Source of the DNA: Atlanticothrix silvestris CENA357
GTDB taxonomy: Bacteria > Cyanobacteriota > Cyanobacteriia > Cyanobacteriales > Nostocaceae
NCBI RefSeq assembly: GCF_016056295.1
Contig: NZ_JAECZB010000002.1
Location: 32,425 to 96,424 of the forward strand
DNA length: 64,000 nt
Reading direction: 5' to 3'
In this document: positions 9,221 to 18,309 of the stretch, piece by piece
Position numbering within the stretch: the stretch's first letter is position 1
Layout of the letters: the number at the start of each line of letters is the position of its first letter
Position numbers and translations under genes: made by a program
Notes under the pieces: generated by a model
What the model was told of the DNA's origin: nothing
Databases searched by the model: none
What the model saw: the letters and a program-made list of their open reading frames with translations, nothing else

Positions 9221-9906
9221 ATAACTGAAGTTAGTTATTCTCAAGCTTTGAAAAAAGCTGAAAAAATGGATAAATATGAACGAGTTAAAGATGCCATCAA
9301 AGAAAGTGACCAATGCTTGTGTACCATCTTTAATCCAGCCTTGAAATTGATGGATTTATAAAAATAGATGACATTTTTATTGAAATCAATAGAATAGCAT
9401 TGAATTTTAGTGAAGCCATCGGCACACAAGTGATCAGTAGTCCTTTTGGGAAAAATATTTTGTGGATAATCTCACAACAGACTCAACTAGCATTGCCAGC
9501 ACTGCGAGAGAGCAAAAAAAATTTTGCCATACCTTGGAACACTTTTTGGTCGGCGTTATTCATCTAGAAAGCAAATTGATAATGCCATGAAAAATAATGC
9601 CTCAAATCAGCGGGCGACTGTCTCTGTTTGCCCACCAGGGGATGGAGTTTGCGACCGACTTTGGGTGAAACTCTCTGTACAACACCAGGGAAAATACGAC
9701 AATTTTTCCGTTGCAGATGACAGGTATGGTATCCTCTCGGAACATCACCACAAAGGGTTTGTGATCTTTCAAACTATGGAAGCCTGCATTTCCCAAAAAA
9801 TACTGGCATTTGTTTGGCGATCGCCAAACAAATTATGGAAACGGGAGAAAGTAAGATTACTCTGGATTCTATTTCAGAAACTGGCAGTAATTTCAGTTTT
9901 ACTTAG
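9221..9906 (+). pseudogene. Remnant of a PAS-sensor histidine kinase
   Basis: Pieces of one gene lie in order but in shifting frames. From 9242 a coiled linker QALKKAEKMDKYERVKDAI leads into a PAS start, stops at 9359, and continues one frame over as FIKIDDIFIEINRIALNF...GTQVISSPF, a recognisable PAS segment. Then, without the rest of PAS and the His-box region, comes IDNAMKNNASNQ (N box, ~9577-9612), VADDRYGILSEHHHK (G1/D box, ~9712-9756), IFQTMEA (F box), and after another shift NTGICLAIAKQIMETGESKITLDS...SNFSFT (G2 box) to a TAG at 9904. At least two frameshifts and one internal deletion make it non-functional. The long continuous frame 9524-9958 is only part of it. Confidence 0.8.
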
Positions 9907-10595
9907 CCTAAAGAATCAAAGAAGTAACATTGCTCAAGCTTATGGTACACAATGTTAGTCTTTAACTCTCACTAATGGCTGAGGACGGGCGTTAACTCGC
10001 TCATTTACAATTGTGATGAAGCTTGATAAAGTATTTTATTTTACTTTGTATTCAGTTCCATCCAATTTGGCTGAAGCCATTTTTTGCTGGCTAATTTATA
10101 ATTGGGCTTTGACTATTGATTGTTGACCTTAAAAATGAGCTAACAGTTCTAATTTTAATTCAAATATTTTAGTTTCTTAAATAGATTGAGGATAAATTTA
10201 CAAACTGAATCCAATCCAAGTAAATGCAATAAAAGTTTATCAACATACTTATTATATTGAGGAAAAGACAAATGTCATAAATGTCAATTGCATATTCAAG
10301 AAAGTTCATATTACTAACCTTACTGGCTAGATCTTGAAGACCGGAAGCTTTACTAGTTTTTTTGAGAGCATAGCAACGCTCAACAAGTATTCGATATTGT
10401 GCGAAATACCTTAGTTAATTAATGCTTCAGTTCGAGATACTAGAATTATTGTAGACTAGAGGTAGAAAAGCCCAATCAAGTCAGGGGTAAGCATTAATCA
10501 AAACCCCATCTAAAAATCTAAAATTATTTAGTTGGATAGTTTGAAAATACCAATGTTATACATCAACCTGTATTTGGCAGCGAAAATAAAAACCG
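9907..10595. other. Gene-free spacer before the hybrid kinase gene
   Basis: About 690 bp, AT-rich, with no convincing gene, RNA or repeat. A minus-strand open stretch around 10,290-10,440 can be read as a peptide with ILVERCYALKK, but it has no start, ribosome site or recognised family. The promoter of the 10,596 gene must lie here; I cannot place it. Confidence 0.5.
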
Positions 10596-11918
10596 ATGGA
10601 AGAGACGCTGAAAATTTTGGTTGTAGACAACGATGAAGTAGACCGCATGGCAGTGCGCCGCGCCCTGACTAAAGCAGGTGTGCGAATGGAACTATCTGAA
10701 TTGTGTAACGGCAATCATGCGCTCTCTAGTCTGAAGAATACTAACTATGACTGTGTTTTTCTCGACTATCGTTTACCAGACCAAGATGGTTTAACCCTAA
10801 TTCAAAAGCTACGCTCCTTGCAAATTAAAGTTCCTTTAGTAGTTCTCACTGCTCAAGGAGATGAACAAATTGCTGTAGAATTGATGAAGGCTGGGGCAAC
10901 AGATTACCTTTCTAAGTCTAGAGTATCTTCAGAAACTTTGGCACGGATTTTACGGAATGCAATTCGGGTACATCGTGCTGAAATGCAAGCTGCTTTAGCC
11001 AACCAACAGCTTAGAGAAAGTAACGAGCAGCTGATTCGCAAAAATCAAGAACTGGAGAAACAAAGACAACAAATTCAGTTACAAAATTTAAAGTTATCAG
11101 AAGCGTCGCGGCTCAAATCCCAGTTTCTGGCAACTATGTCTCATGAATTGCGGACTCCTATGAATGCCATTATTGGCTTTTCCCAAATATTATTGCGCCC
11201 TAAATTTGCTCAACTTACCCATCAACAAGCAGATATGGTAGAGCGTATCCTCAATAATGGAAAACATTTATTAATGCTATTAAACGAAGTTCTCGACTTC
11301 TCTAAATTAGAAGCAGGACGATTAGAATTAAAGCCAGAATTATTTGATTTATTAAAAGTCATAAATTCTACAGTCACAGAAATGCGTTCTCTGGCTGAAG
11401 CAAAAAATTTATCTTTAATAGTTCAAGCTGATTTACAAAATTCTGTATTGTACAATGACTCAGTGCGCGTGCGTCAGATCTTAGTCAACCTTTTATCAAA
11501 TGCTATTAAGTTTACAGAATCTGGCAGCATTTGGATTGAAGTCAAAGAACTTCCAGGCAATCGAGTGGCGATCGCAGTTCGGGATACAGGTATTGGTATA
11601 GCTTCTAGAGATTTTAAACATATTTTTGAAGCCTTTCGACAAGTCGATCAAAGTATTACTCGCAAATATCCTGGTACAGGACTTGGTTTGGCAATCATCA
11701 ATTCGCTGGTACGAATGATGGGTGGTCAAATTTTTTTAGAAAGTCAATTAGGGGCTGGGTCAATGTTCAAGATTGAAATACCACGGCAAATTTCCTTACC
11801 AATCACAGCCACAAATATTTCAGCTTTTCATTCGGGTGGTGATAGCATCGTTTGTTCTGCTCAAAATCCTCATCAATCCAGCAAAGCATCGATGAGTTAT
11901 CCTCATCGCAAACTATAA
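10596..11918 (+). CDS. Receiver-histidine kinase hybrid (REC-coiled coil-HisKA-HATPase)
   Basis: A 440-residue cytosolic signalling protein. Residues 1-~125 are a receiver with phospho-acceptor Asp57 (VFLDYRLPD) and Lys107; ~128-172 are a Gln/Glu-rich coiled coil; ~173-240 are the dimerisation/phosphotransfer domain with His183 in MSHELRTPMN; ~290-395 are the ATP-binding domain with N box (LSNAIKFTESG), DTGIGI, and GTGLGLAI. The last ~40 residues are low complexity. With no membrane segment it must receive its input through the receiver from another kinase. The next gene, 36 bp downstream, has the same architecture, so they likely form an operon and a phosphorelay. Confidence 0.92.
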   Translation: MEETLKILVVDNDEVDRMAVRRALTKAGVRMELSELCNGNHALSSLKNTNYDCVFLDYRLPDQDGLTLIQKLRSLQIKVPLVVLTAQGDEQIAVELMKAGATDYLSKSRVSSETLARILRNAIRVHRAEMQAALANQQLRESNEQLIRKNQELEKQRQQIQLQNLKLSEASRLKSQFLATMSHELRTPMNAIIGFSQILLRPKFAQLTHQQADMVERILNNGKHLLMLLNEVLDFSKLEAGRLELKPELFDLLKVINSTVTEMRSLAEAKNLSLIVQADLQNSVLYNDSVRVRQILVNLLSNAIKFTESGSIWIEVKELPGNRVAIAVRDTGIGIASRDFKHIFEAFRQVDQSITRKYPGTGLGLAIINSLVRMMGGQIFLESQLGAGSMFKIEIPRQISLPITATNISAFHSGGDSIVCSAQNPHQSSKASMSYPHRKL

Positions 11919-11954
11919 ATTAATTTCAATTAAGTAGATAAAAATTGATAAATC

Positions 11955-13079
11955 ATGTCTGTTGTAGAAAATTCTAAAATTGATCGCATTCTTGCCGTTG
12001 ATGATACTAGAGATAATCTCATTTTGGTTCAGACTATTTTAGAAAGTGAGGGGTATGAGATTGATTTAGCGGCAGATGGTATATCAGCTCTACAGCATGT
12101 AGAACAATCACCACCAGATCTAATTCTTTTAGATGTAATGATGCCAGGGATGGATGGTTACGAAGTTACACGTCGCATTCGCAAGAACCCTGCTCTCAAC
12201 TATATTCCGATTTTGCTAATCACTGCTTTTCACGAATCCAGCGTTGTCGAGGGATTAGACGCTGGTGCTGATGATTTTATTCGCAAGCCATTTGATACAG
12301 ATGAATTATTGGCACGAGTGCGATCGCTACTACGCCTCAAACATAGTCTTGACGAACAAAAAAAGATGGCACGTCAACGAGAAGACTTTGTTTCGCGTCT
12401 CACTCATGATTTACGCACTCCTTTAGTAGCTGCTGATCGAATGCTGGGTTTGTTTGAACAAGAAACCTTCTGCAAGATTTCCCCAGAAATGAAACAAGCG
12501 ATCGCGGTTATGATTCGCAGTAACCAAAATTTGATGCAAATGGTGAATACCCTGCTAGAAGTTTATCGTTTTGAGGCAGGCAAAAAAACCTTGAATTGGG
12601 AAAGCTGCAATTTGCGGGAAATAATTCAAGAAGTGGTCAGTGAACTATCTCCCTTGGCTAGTGAGAAGAGTTTGACTCTGAAAATAAATACTAGTGAGTT
12701 AGAGCAACTAGGAAAAAACGGTGGTGTGATGATGGGAGATGCACTAGAAATCAGGCGCGTGTTTAATAACTTGATTGGCAACGCCATCAAATTTACAGAT
12801 ACAGGAGGTATAGAAATTCGGATTTCCGAAAAATCGGGCAATTCTCAAACTCAAGATTGGGTAATTATAGAAGTTGAAGACACAGGTTATGGGATTGCTC
12901 CCGAAGATCAGCCCAACGTTTTCGAGCGATTTCGCCAAGGTAGAAATAAACGCTCAGGCAGTGGGCTAGGACTACACTTATCGAGCCGAATTGTAGAAGC
13001 GCATGGTGGTGCGATCGCAGTTACTTCTGAACTAGGACAAGGTACTACATTCATAGTGCGATTACCAAAGCACGATTAA
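11955..13079 (+). CDS. Receiver-histidine kinase hybrid (REC-HisKA-HATPase)
   Basis: A 374-residue cytosolic kinase. The receiver (residues ~8-128) has Asp60 (LILLDVMMPGMDG) and Lys111 (IRKPF). A short linker leads to the phospho-acceptor His151 in RLTHDLRTPL. The ATPase domain carries NLIGNAIKFTDTGG, VEDTGYGI and SGSGLGLHL. Like its upstream neighbour it has no transmembrane or PAS domain. The FVSRLTHDLRTPL form of the H box is common in cyanobacterial kinases of this type. Target unknown; the CheY-like gene at 13,160-13,615 is convergent and close. Confidence 0.92.
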   Translation: MSVVENSKIDRILAVDDTRDNLILVQTILESEGYEIDLAADGISALQHVEQSPPDLILLDVMMPGMDGYEVTRRIRKNPALNYIPILLITAFHESSVVEGLDAGADDFIRKPFDTDELLARVRSLLRLKHSLDEQKKMARQREDFVSRLTHDLRTPLVAADRMLGLFEQETFCKISPEMKQAIAVMIRSNQNLMQMVNTLLEVYRFEAGKKTLNWESCNLREIIQEVVSELSPLASEKSLTLKINTSELEQLGKNGGVMMGDALEIRRVFNNLIGNAIKFTDTGGIEIRISEKSGNSQTQDWVIIEVEDTGYGIAPEDQPNVFERFRQGRNKRSGSGLGLHLSSRIVEAHGGAIAVTSELGQGTTFIVRLPKHD

Positions 13080-13159
13080 GTTCTTCTTCTAATCAACAAT
13101 TTCAACAAGTATAAAAACACCTATTCCTCATTCTCTATTCCCAACTCTGATTAGCTTTG

Positions 13160-13615
13160 CTAATCGTGACACAATTCATAAGTCGGTTGAGCATGAAATC
13201 TACCCTGTAAATGATGACGAATTATGGTCTCTAAATCTTCAATCATATAAGGTTTGCTGATATAGTCATTAAAACCTGCCCTCAAGATACATTCTCTATC
13301 TTCTCTAGTAGCTAAAGCTGTGACTGCAATTACTGGAATTTCACAAGTTAGAGGTTCTTGCTTGAGATGATGCACAACATCAATTCCACTTAAACCTGGT
13401 AACAAAATATCTAACATAATCAAGTCTGGCTGATACTCTTTTGCCACTAACACCGTCGCATAACTATCTGATTGACAAATGAATCTACAACCAAGTGACT
13501 CAAGAGCATAACTCATTAACAGTAGACTATCATCATGATCTTCTACCGCCAGAACTAGTGGTTGCCGAATGCTGTGCTTCTTTTCATCACTCATGAATGA
13601 ATGTGCCAAATACAT
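13160..13615 (-). CDS. Single-domain response regulator (CheY-like)
   Basis: A 151-residue protein that is almost entirely a receiver domain: acidic Glu-Asp in LAVEDHDDS, phospho-acceptor Asp in LIMLDILLPG (residue 69), Thr in VIAVTAL and Lys in ISKPYM (residue 121). There is no output domain, so it would act as a phospho-shuttle or by protein contact, most simply with the two hybrid kinases that converge on it. The start ATG at 13615 is preceded by GGAGAA at 8 bases. Confidence 0.87.
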   Translation of the reverse strand: MYLAHSFMSDEKKHSIRQPLVLAVEDHDDSLLLMSYALESLGCRFICQSDSYATVLVAKEYQPDLIMLDILLPGLSGIDVVHHLKQEPLTCEIPVIAVTALATREDRECILRAGFNDYISKPYMIEDLETIIRHHLQGRFHAQPTYELCHD

Positions 13616-13618
13616 CAC

Positions 13619-13995
13619 TTCTCCAGAGGATTAAATTGAGATTTATCGTCTTTTCTGTCAAGAATAGGCAGCATATCTTGCAATTAATCAGATGAAGGTA
13701 ATTACCATATTAGCTCGTATTTCGCTTTTGCCCGATTGATAAATTTTACCCACACAAAAAGCATTGGGGGCAACAAATCTCAAACGGATAGGCTTAGCAG
13801 ATACCCCTTGATTATACGCAAAATGACAGAATGTTTTTTCAATATCTTCATTATAACTTGATATGATAAATTACTTTTACCGTAGTAGCAATAATGCTAC
13901 TTATTACCGTAGTTATAAAGATACATAAGTCATAACTAAATTTTTCTTGTAATCACACATTTAATCAACATGATCGAGGTTGTAAACGCCAGATA
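13619..13995. other. Gene-free spacer with a small hairpin
   Basis: AT-rich spacer of ~380 bp. The only structure I see is AGTAGCA-ATAA-TGCTACT near 13,883-13,900, a 7-bp stem flanked by two CCGTAGT direct repeats, which may be a regulatory or termination element. No coding potential. Confidence 0.4.
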
Positions 13996-14321
13996 CTAGT
14001 AAATGCCAACTTTCTTATATAGTTCGGAGATAACAAAGCCTTGAATTTCCCAATTCAAGACCTCTTTGACCCTTTTTTGACCAGCATGACACATACATGA
14101 TCTTGACTCTGGGTTTTGAACCAAACAGATCATCGCTTGAGCAAATGCAGCTAATCTTAAATGAAATCCTTTCCAATGTAATAGTCACCTTGACGGTGGC
14201 AGTTTGATGTCAAAACCCAGACATGATGATATTTGCTTACTTCCCGAACGACATTCCAGCCTACCCCTGGCTCTGAACCTTGACCAGGTTCACAGGCGTA
14301 TGCAGAGATGAGAATTCTCAT
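13996..14321 (-). pseudogene. GT4 glycosyltransferase gene with its central part deleted
   Basis: From the ATG at 14321 the minus strand reads MRILISAYACEPGQGSEPGV, continuing GWNVVREVSKYHHVWVLTSN, to a TAA at 14157. This is the N-terminus of the same GT4 subfamily as the intact gene at 16,952-18,214 (SAYACRPNMGSEPGVGWN). Overlapping the stop, one frame over, it reads LRLAAFAQAMICLVQNPE...GHAGQKR-like...VKEVLNWE...VISELYKKV to TAG at 13996, matching the family C-terminus. About 300 codons between these ends, including the donor site, are missing. It lies just downstream of the polysaccharide locus and is presumably a deleted former member. Confidence 0.85.
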
Positions 14322-14342
14322 ATTACACGCATTATTAATAGG

Positions 14343-15722
14343 CTAAACTGATAAATTTTCGTTTAGATTATAATTTTTTAGCCTATTTTCATGCCAGCGT
14401 AGACCAATGAACATAGCAATAGAAAGCATATAAGCTGGTTCTTCCAACTGAGTGAAAATAAAACCGAAGATTGCTACATTAAGCAATAATAACTTAGAAA
14501 AATCATCTCTACAAAGCCTACTCCACACCAAGTATCCTAAATATAGGTATGCTCCCAAACCTACAAATCCTATATCTCCCCAAATACCAGCCCATCCCCA
14601 AAAAGGAGCGAAAAAGGTACTGATAGTGCCTACAATTCCACCAAATGCAAGTGAGGAGAACCTATCCCAAACAGCTTGACTAGCAGGATGAACTGTAGCT
14701 CCCAAGGGGATTAACATGTAATCATAATCCTTAAGCATCCACCCCCCTAAACGTCCAACTGTATGACCAGGGCCTAATCCAAAAAACCAATTCAGGGGCG
14801 ACTTATAGTAAGAAGGTATGATTTGCATTGAGGCTAATTTAATTTGCATAGTACGACTATCAAGATCGTACCATTCAGGATCGAGGTAAGTTTTAAAAGG
14901 GCGGAAGGCTTCTAAGTTTTCAGCACACCAAAGAATTATAGCTATGATCAGAACTATGCCCATAACAGATAAGAGTAATTTTTTAACGTCCCTAACTTTA
15001 GTCAGTGCCAAAATAGTCCATGCTAATATAAATACCACTAATACTTGTTTGGAATCGCTAATTATCACCTGCCAAAATGAGGCCATAATCACAGCTATCC
15101 GCAGCCACAATGGAGATTTGTTAGCACTCTGAAAGTAATACACTCCAAAAAACATTGAAATACTAGCTGATAAGGTGTTACCACCTCCAGATATATAGAA
15201 AACTCCCTGAACAAGATCAAAAGTACCAAGGGTAGTATTTAAAGAACTATAAAAAAGAGGTATTATAAGATAGTGTTGTAAATAAGCAAGAAAGATATTA
15301 ATAAAACAAAAACGTACTATCCAAGTTTGCAGCCGCTCCAAGGTTTTGGGAGACATATTAAGACTAATTACTGCCACTAATAGCAAAAAAGATTCTGCTA
15401 TTAGCAAAAAATCCATGATTACATTGATTAATCCTGCTTGATTCAAGAGGGCACTAACTAACATTACCCCTATCAGGATCACCAGCCCAAATAAAAGAGT
15501 CCATGTAGTTACTATTTGATATCTATTTTTTGTTTTGGTTGTGACTAGCACAATCCCAAAAGTTACTGGAACAGTAACAAAATGCAGAAAATTTATGTAT
15601 GAAGGTAAACCTATAGTGTCAAGAAGACGAGCAAAAAAAGCGGTAGAAAATGTTATTATTATTAAGGTTGAAAGTTTAATATATCCTTCTACTTTATTAC
15701 GAGAAACTATTTCTACATTCAT
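14343..15722 (-). CDS. O-antigen polymerase/ligase-like membrane protein (Wzy type)
   Basis: A 459-residue protein with about ten to twelve hydrophobic segments and one large hydrophilic loop (~residues 270-350, containing SPLNWFFGLGPGHTVGR). This topology and the FGLGPG motif fit the Wzy/WaaL polymerase-ligase class, which join oligosaccharide repeat units on the outer face of the inner membrane. It is the last gene of the minus-strand polysaccharide locus and would act after the flippase at 23,536. Sequence similarity in this class is weak, so polymerase rather than ligase is an inference from the presence of a Wzx-like gene and Wzc-like genes. Confidence 0.75.
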   Translation of the reverse strand: MNVEIVSRNKVEGYIKLSTLIIITFSTAFFARLLDTIGLPSYINFLHFVTVPVTFGIVLVTTKTKNRYQIVTTWTLLFGLVILIGVMLVSALLNQAGLINVIMDFLLIAESFLLLVAVISLNMSPKTLERLQTWIVRFCFINIFLAYLQHYLIIPLFYSSLNTTLGTFDLVQGVFYISGGGNTLSASISMFFGVYYFQSANKSPLWLRIAVIMASFWQVIISDSKQVLVVFILAWTILALTKVRDVKKLLLSVMGIVLIIAIILWCAENLEAFRPFKTYLDPEWYDLDSRTMQIKLASMQIIPSYYKSPLNWFFGLGPGHTVGRLGGWMLKDYDYMLIPLGATVHPASQAVWDRFSSLAFGGIVGTISTFFAPFWGWAGIWGDIGFVGLGAYLYLGYLVWSRLCRDDFSKLLLLNVAIFGFIFTQLEEPAYMLSIAMFIGLRWHENRLKNYNLNENLSV

Positions 15723-15768
15723 AATTTTTTCTCTAGTTTCTAATTGTCTTAGTTAACCTGTTTAGACT

Positions 15769-16932
15769 CTAATAATTAGAAGCAATTTCATAAATTTCCA
15801 TTAGCCTGCGGTAGTTTTCCTTATGAGTATACTTAGCCTCAAATTCAAATCTTACTTGCTGACGCATCTGAGCTAATAAAGTTGGATTTGCTAAAGCCCA
15901 TTCTACTTTGGCAGCTAAATCCTCTGGATTACCAGGAGAGAAAGTAAGTCCTGTTCGACCAGCATCTACTAATTCTGCGATCGCCCCGATATTAGCAGCA
16001 ATTACAGGAGTACCTTTAGCAAACGCTTCAACTGCAACCCGACCAAAAGTTTCATACCATTTGGAGGGAAATATTAAAAACATTGCCTCCCCCATCAATT
16101 GATGTACTTCTGACATTGGTCTACGGCCTAGCCACTCCACCTGAGGTAGTTTTTTTACAGACTCCATAACATCAGAGGCTAGTGGGCCATCTCCAACAAT
16201 TTTTAAGGGGACTTTTCCATCTAAAAGTTGCCAAGCCGCCAGCAAAGTATCTAGTCCTTTTTCCGTAGAAAGTCTGCCCACAAACAGGGCATAACCACCA
16301 GAACCACCTCCCACACCTGGATCAGGATTTACAAAATTAGGTTTAACTACAATTTTTTCTGCTGGCAGACCACCTGCGATAAATTTTTGTCGCGCAAACT
16401 CAGTCAGAGAAATATAAACATCTACCATCTCCGTCCAAGTACGCATGGCACGGTGTGCAGTTAACATTGTTGCGACTGCAACCGTTGCTGGGCGATTTTC
16501 GCGGTAGCAGCTATGTAAGACTCCAGGATAGGGAACGAACTTCCCCATACAATCTTCACAGATTTGTCCATCACGAAAAAATAAACCATTCGGGCAGAGG
16601 AGACGGTAATTTCGCAGAGTCTGAACCACAGGTACGCCTTTTGACTTGGCTGCATAGTACACAGATGGAGAAATTAAAGGGAAAAAATTCTGGATATGGA
16701 CTAAATCGCAGTTAACACGTTCAAGTTTTTGTTTAACTATGTTGTAAGACTCTTTTGACCAAACGGTTCTAAGTGCCATTGGTATAGCTCCAATAGCTGC
16801 TACTCGATCATTATGCTCTTGGTAAACATCAACTTCATGACCCATCTCCCGTAATAAGCGTTCCTCTGATTCGCGAGATTCATCCTCGCCGCCACGAATT
16901 TGATAGTTATTATGTATACTAAGTATATACAT
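15769..16932 (-). CDS. GT4-family glycosyltransferase
   Basis: A 387-residue retaining glycosyltransferase with GT-B fold. The N-terminal acceptor half starts MYILSIHNNYQIRGGED (the Gly-Gly phosphate/donor loop), and the C-terminal half has FVGRLSTEKGLDTLL and the E-x7-E region PSKWYETFGRVAVEAFAKGTPVIA, followed by the GLTFSPGNPEDLA donor clamp. There is a Cys-rich segment (LLCPNGLFFRDGQICEDCMG), found in a GT4 subset. It likely adds one sugar to a lipid-linked repeat unit. It is 19 bp from the next GT4 gene upstream, so the two are co-transcribed. Confidence 0.9.
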   Translation of the reverse strand: MYILSIHNNYQIRGGEDESRESEERLLREMGHEVDVYQEHNDRVAAIGAIPMALRTVWSKESYNIVKQKLERVNCDLVHIQNFFPLISPSVYYAAKSKGVPVVQTLRNYRLLCPNGLFFRDGQICEDCMGKFVPYPGVLHSCYRENRPATVAVATMLTAHRAMRTWTEMVDVYISLTEFARQKFIAGGLPAEKIVVKPNFVNPDPGVGGGSGGYALFVGRLSTEKGLDTLLAAWQLLDGKVPLKIVGDGPLASDVMESVKKLPQVEWLGRRPMSEVHQLMGEAMFLIFPSKWYETFGRVAVEAFAKGTPVIAANIGAIAELVDAGRTGLTFSPGNPEDLAAKVEWALANPTLLAQMRQQVRFEFEAKYTHKENYRRLMEIYEIASNY

Positions 16933-16951
16933 GGTTTCTGTTACCGTGCCT

Positions 16952-18214
16952 TTAAGCTAAAGCTTTGTCAATGTATTCATTATCTTGAACTGTTTCTTCA
17001 TAAAGTTGCGCTAACAGTTCTGCTTTTTTACTCCAGTTAAAAGATTGGGCAACTAGCTTTTGTCCTGCATAACCCATACTCAACCTTAATTCTTGATCTT
17101 GAGCTAAACAAGCCATTGCCTCAGCTAGTCCACAAACTGCTTCTTCAGGTGTAGATGCCTGGATTTTGAAGCCAGTTTCTGCTGTAACCTGAACAGCTGG
17201 ACCTCCTAAATCTAAACAAATTACTGGGCAACCTGCTGCCATTGCTTCTAAGCAAACCCATCCTCCAGAATCATGTAGGCTGGGGTGAACTAGAACATTG
17301 GACTTACTCAGCTTATCTAAAGTTTCAGGCCTTGATAGTCTACCCCAGAGTTTTACTTGTTTACTAACACCGAGTTCTTCTGCAAGAATTTGTAGTCGTT
17401 TTCGTTCCGGCCCGTCCCCCAAAATCCAGTATTCTGTATCATCGGGTAAATCGGCTTGGGCAAAAGCTTGGATCCCTAAATGAATACCCTTCCAATGCAA
17501 CAATCTGGCCATACTAATGAACCGAATTTGACCACTATTAGGAATAGGGCATTGGGCAAGTTGTTGAATTTCTTGTTCTGATAAGCCTGATTCAGAATAA
17601 ATTTGCAAATTTATTGCACTCATTTGCCACAGTCGCTTGGCAGTATCCTCAGTAGTTGCTCGGATTAGAGTACTATTTCGTAATGTAAGCCTGACAAATG
17701 GATCATATTCACCTAGTTTATGAACCGTTATTCGGATAATTTCGTATATTTTTCCCCGAAAACCGAAATCTTTCCAAAACGCTTTGGGAGCTGATTCTCC
17801 ACCTCCTATAGGACCCCAAATAAAAGGAATTGGTAAGAGTGAAATAAAACTCGGCGATGAATACCTAACATAAGTAACATGATGTGAAACATCAAAACCA
17901 ATTTCTTTATGCAACTTGCGAGCAAGCAAGTAAGCTTTAATCTGCCAGAGATAGTGATGAAGATGCACTGCTCCAAGACTACGTTTCCACCAGTTTGACC
18001 CAGGTAGATCAACATATACAAATTCCAGCCCCGGAATTGGATTATTGCTCAACTCTGCTTCAATATACGAGCGATTATCTTCTCTAGTAAATACCCATAT
18101 TTTATGATATTTACCTAATTCACAAACCGTGTTCCAACCTACTCCAGGTTCTGATCCCATATTTGGTCTACAGGCGTAGGCAGAAACTAAAACTTTTCTA
18201 CTTTTCATCTTCAT
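16952..18214 (-). CDS. GT4-family glycosyltransferase
   Basis: A 420-residue GT-B glycosyltransferase. The N-terminus has SAYACRPNMGSEPGVGWN, a diagnostic start for one GT4 subfamily, and the C-terminal half has MARLLHWKGIHLGIQAF, LGDGPERKRL and HDSGGWVCLEAMAAGCPVICLD with the E-x7-E donor site. It belongs to the exopolysaccharide locus. A relic of a second gene from the same subfamily remains at 13,996-14,321, showing the locus once had two. Sugar and linkage are not predictable. Confidence 0.9.
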   Translation of the reverse strand: MKMKSRKVLVSAYACRPNMGSEPGVGWNTVCELGKYHKIWVFTREDNRSYIEAELSNNPIPGLEFVYVDLPGSNWWKRSLGAVHLHHYLWQIKAYLLARKLHKEIGFDVSHHVTYVRYSSPSFISLLPIPFIWGPIGGGESAPKAFWKDFGFRGKIYEIIRITVHKLGEYDPFVRLTLRNSTLIRATTEDTAKRLWQMSAINLQIYSESGLSEQEIQQLAQCPIPNSGQIRFISMARLLHWKGIHLGIQAFAQADLPDDTEYWILGDGPERKRLQILAEELGVSKQVKLWGRLSRPETLDKLSKSNVLVHPSLHDSGGWVCLEAMAAGCPVICLDLGGPAVQVTAETGFKIQASTPEEAVCGLAEAMACLAQDQELRLSMGYAGQKLVAQSFNWSKKAELLAQLYEETVQDNEYIDKALA

Positions 18215-18309
18215 TTATTGCCTCTAGATACAAGCTTTATGTATGAACAAAAGATACCTTCAGGCTTTTATATTGAAGATGTGACCAGCTTCAAAATTTT
18301 ATTTGATGT

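Noticed and set aside
9524..9958. A 144-codon plus-strand frame
   Set aside because: It reads as one frame of a decayed histidine kinase (N box and D box in this frame, G2 box in another), so it is listed as pseudogene rather than gene.
10290..10440. Possible transposase fragment on the minus strand (ILVERCYALKK)
   Set aside because: Only a vague resemblance to IS5-type RWIVERTFAWL; no catalytic residues or inverted repeats.
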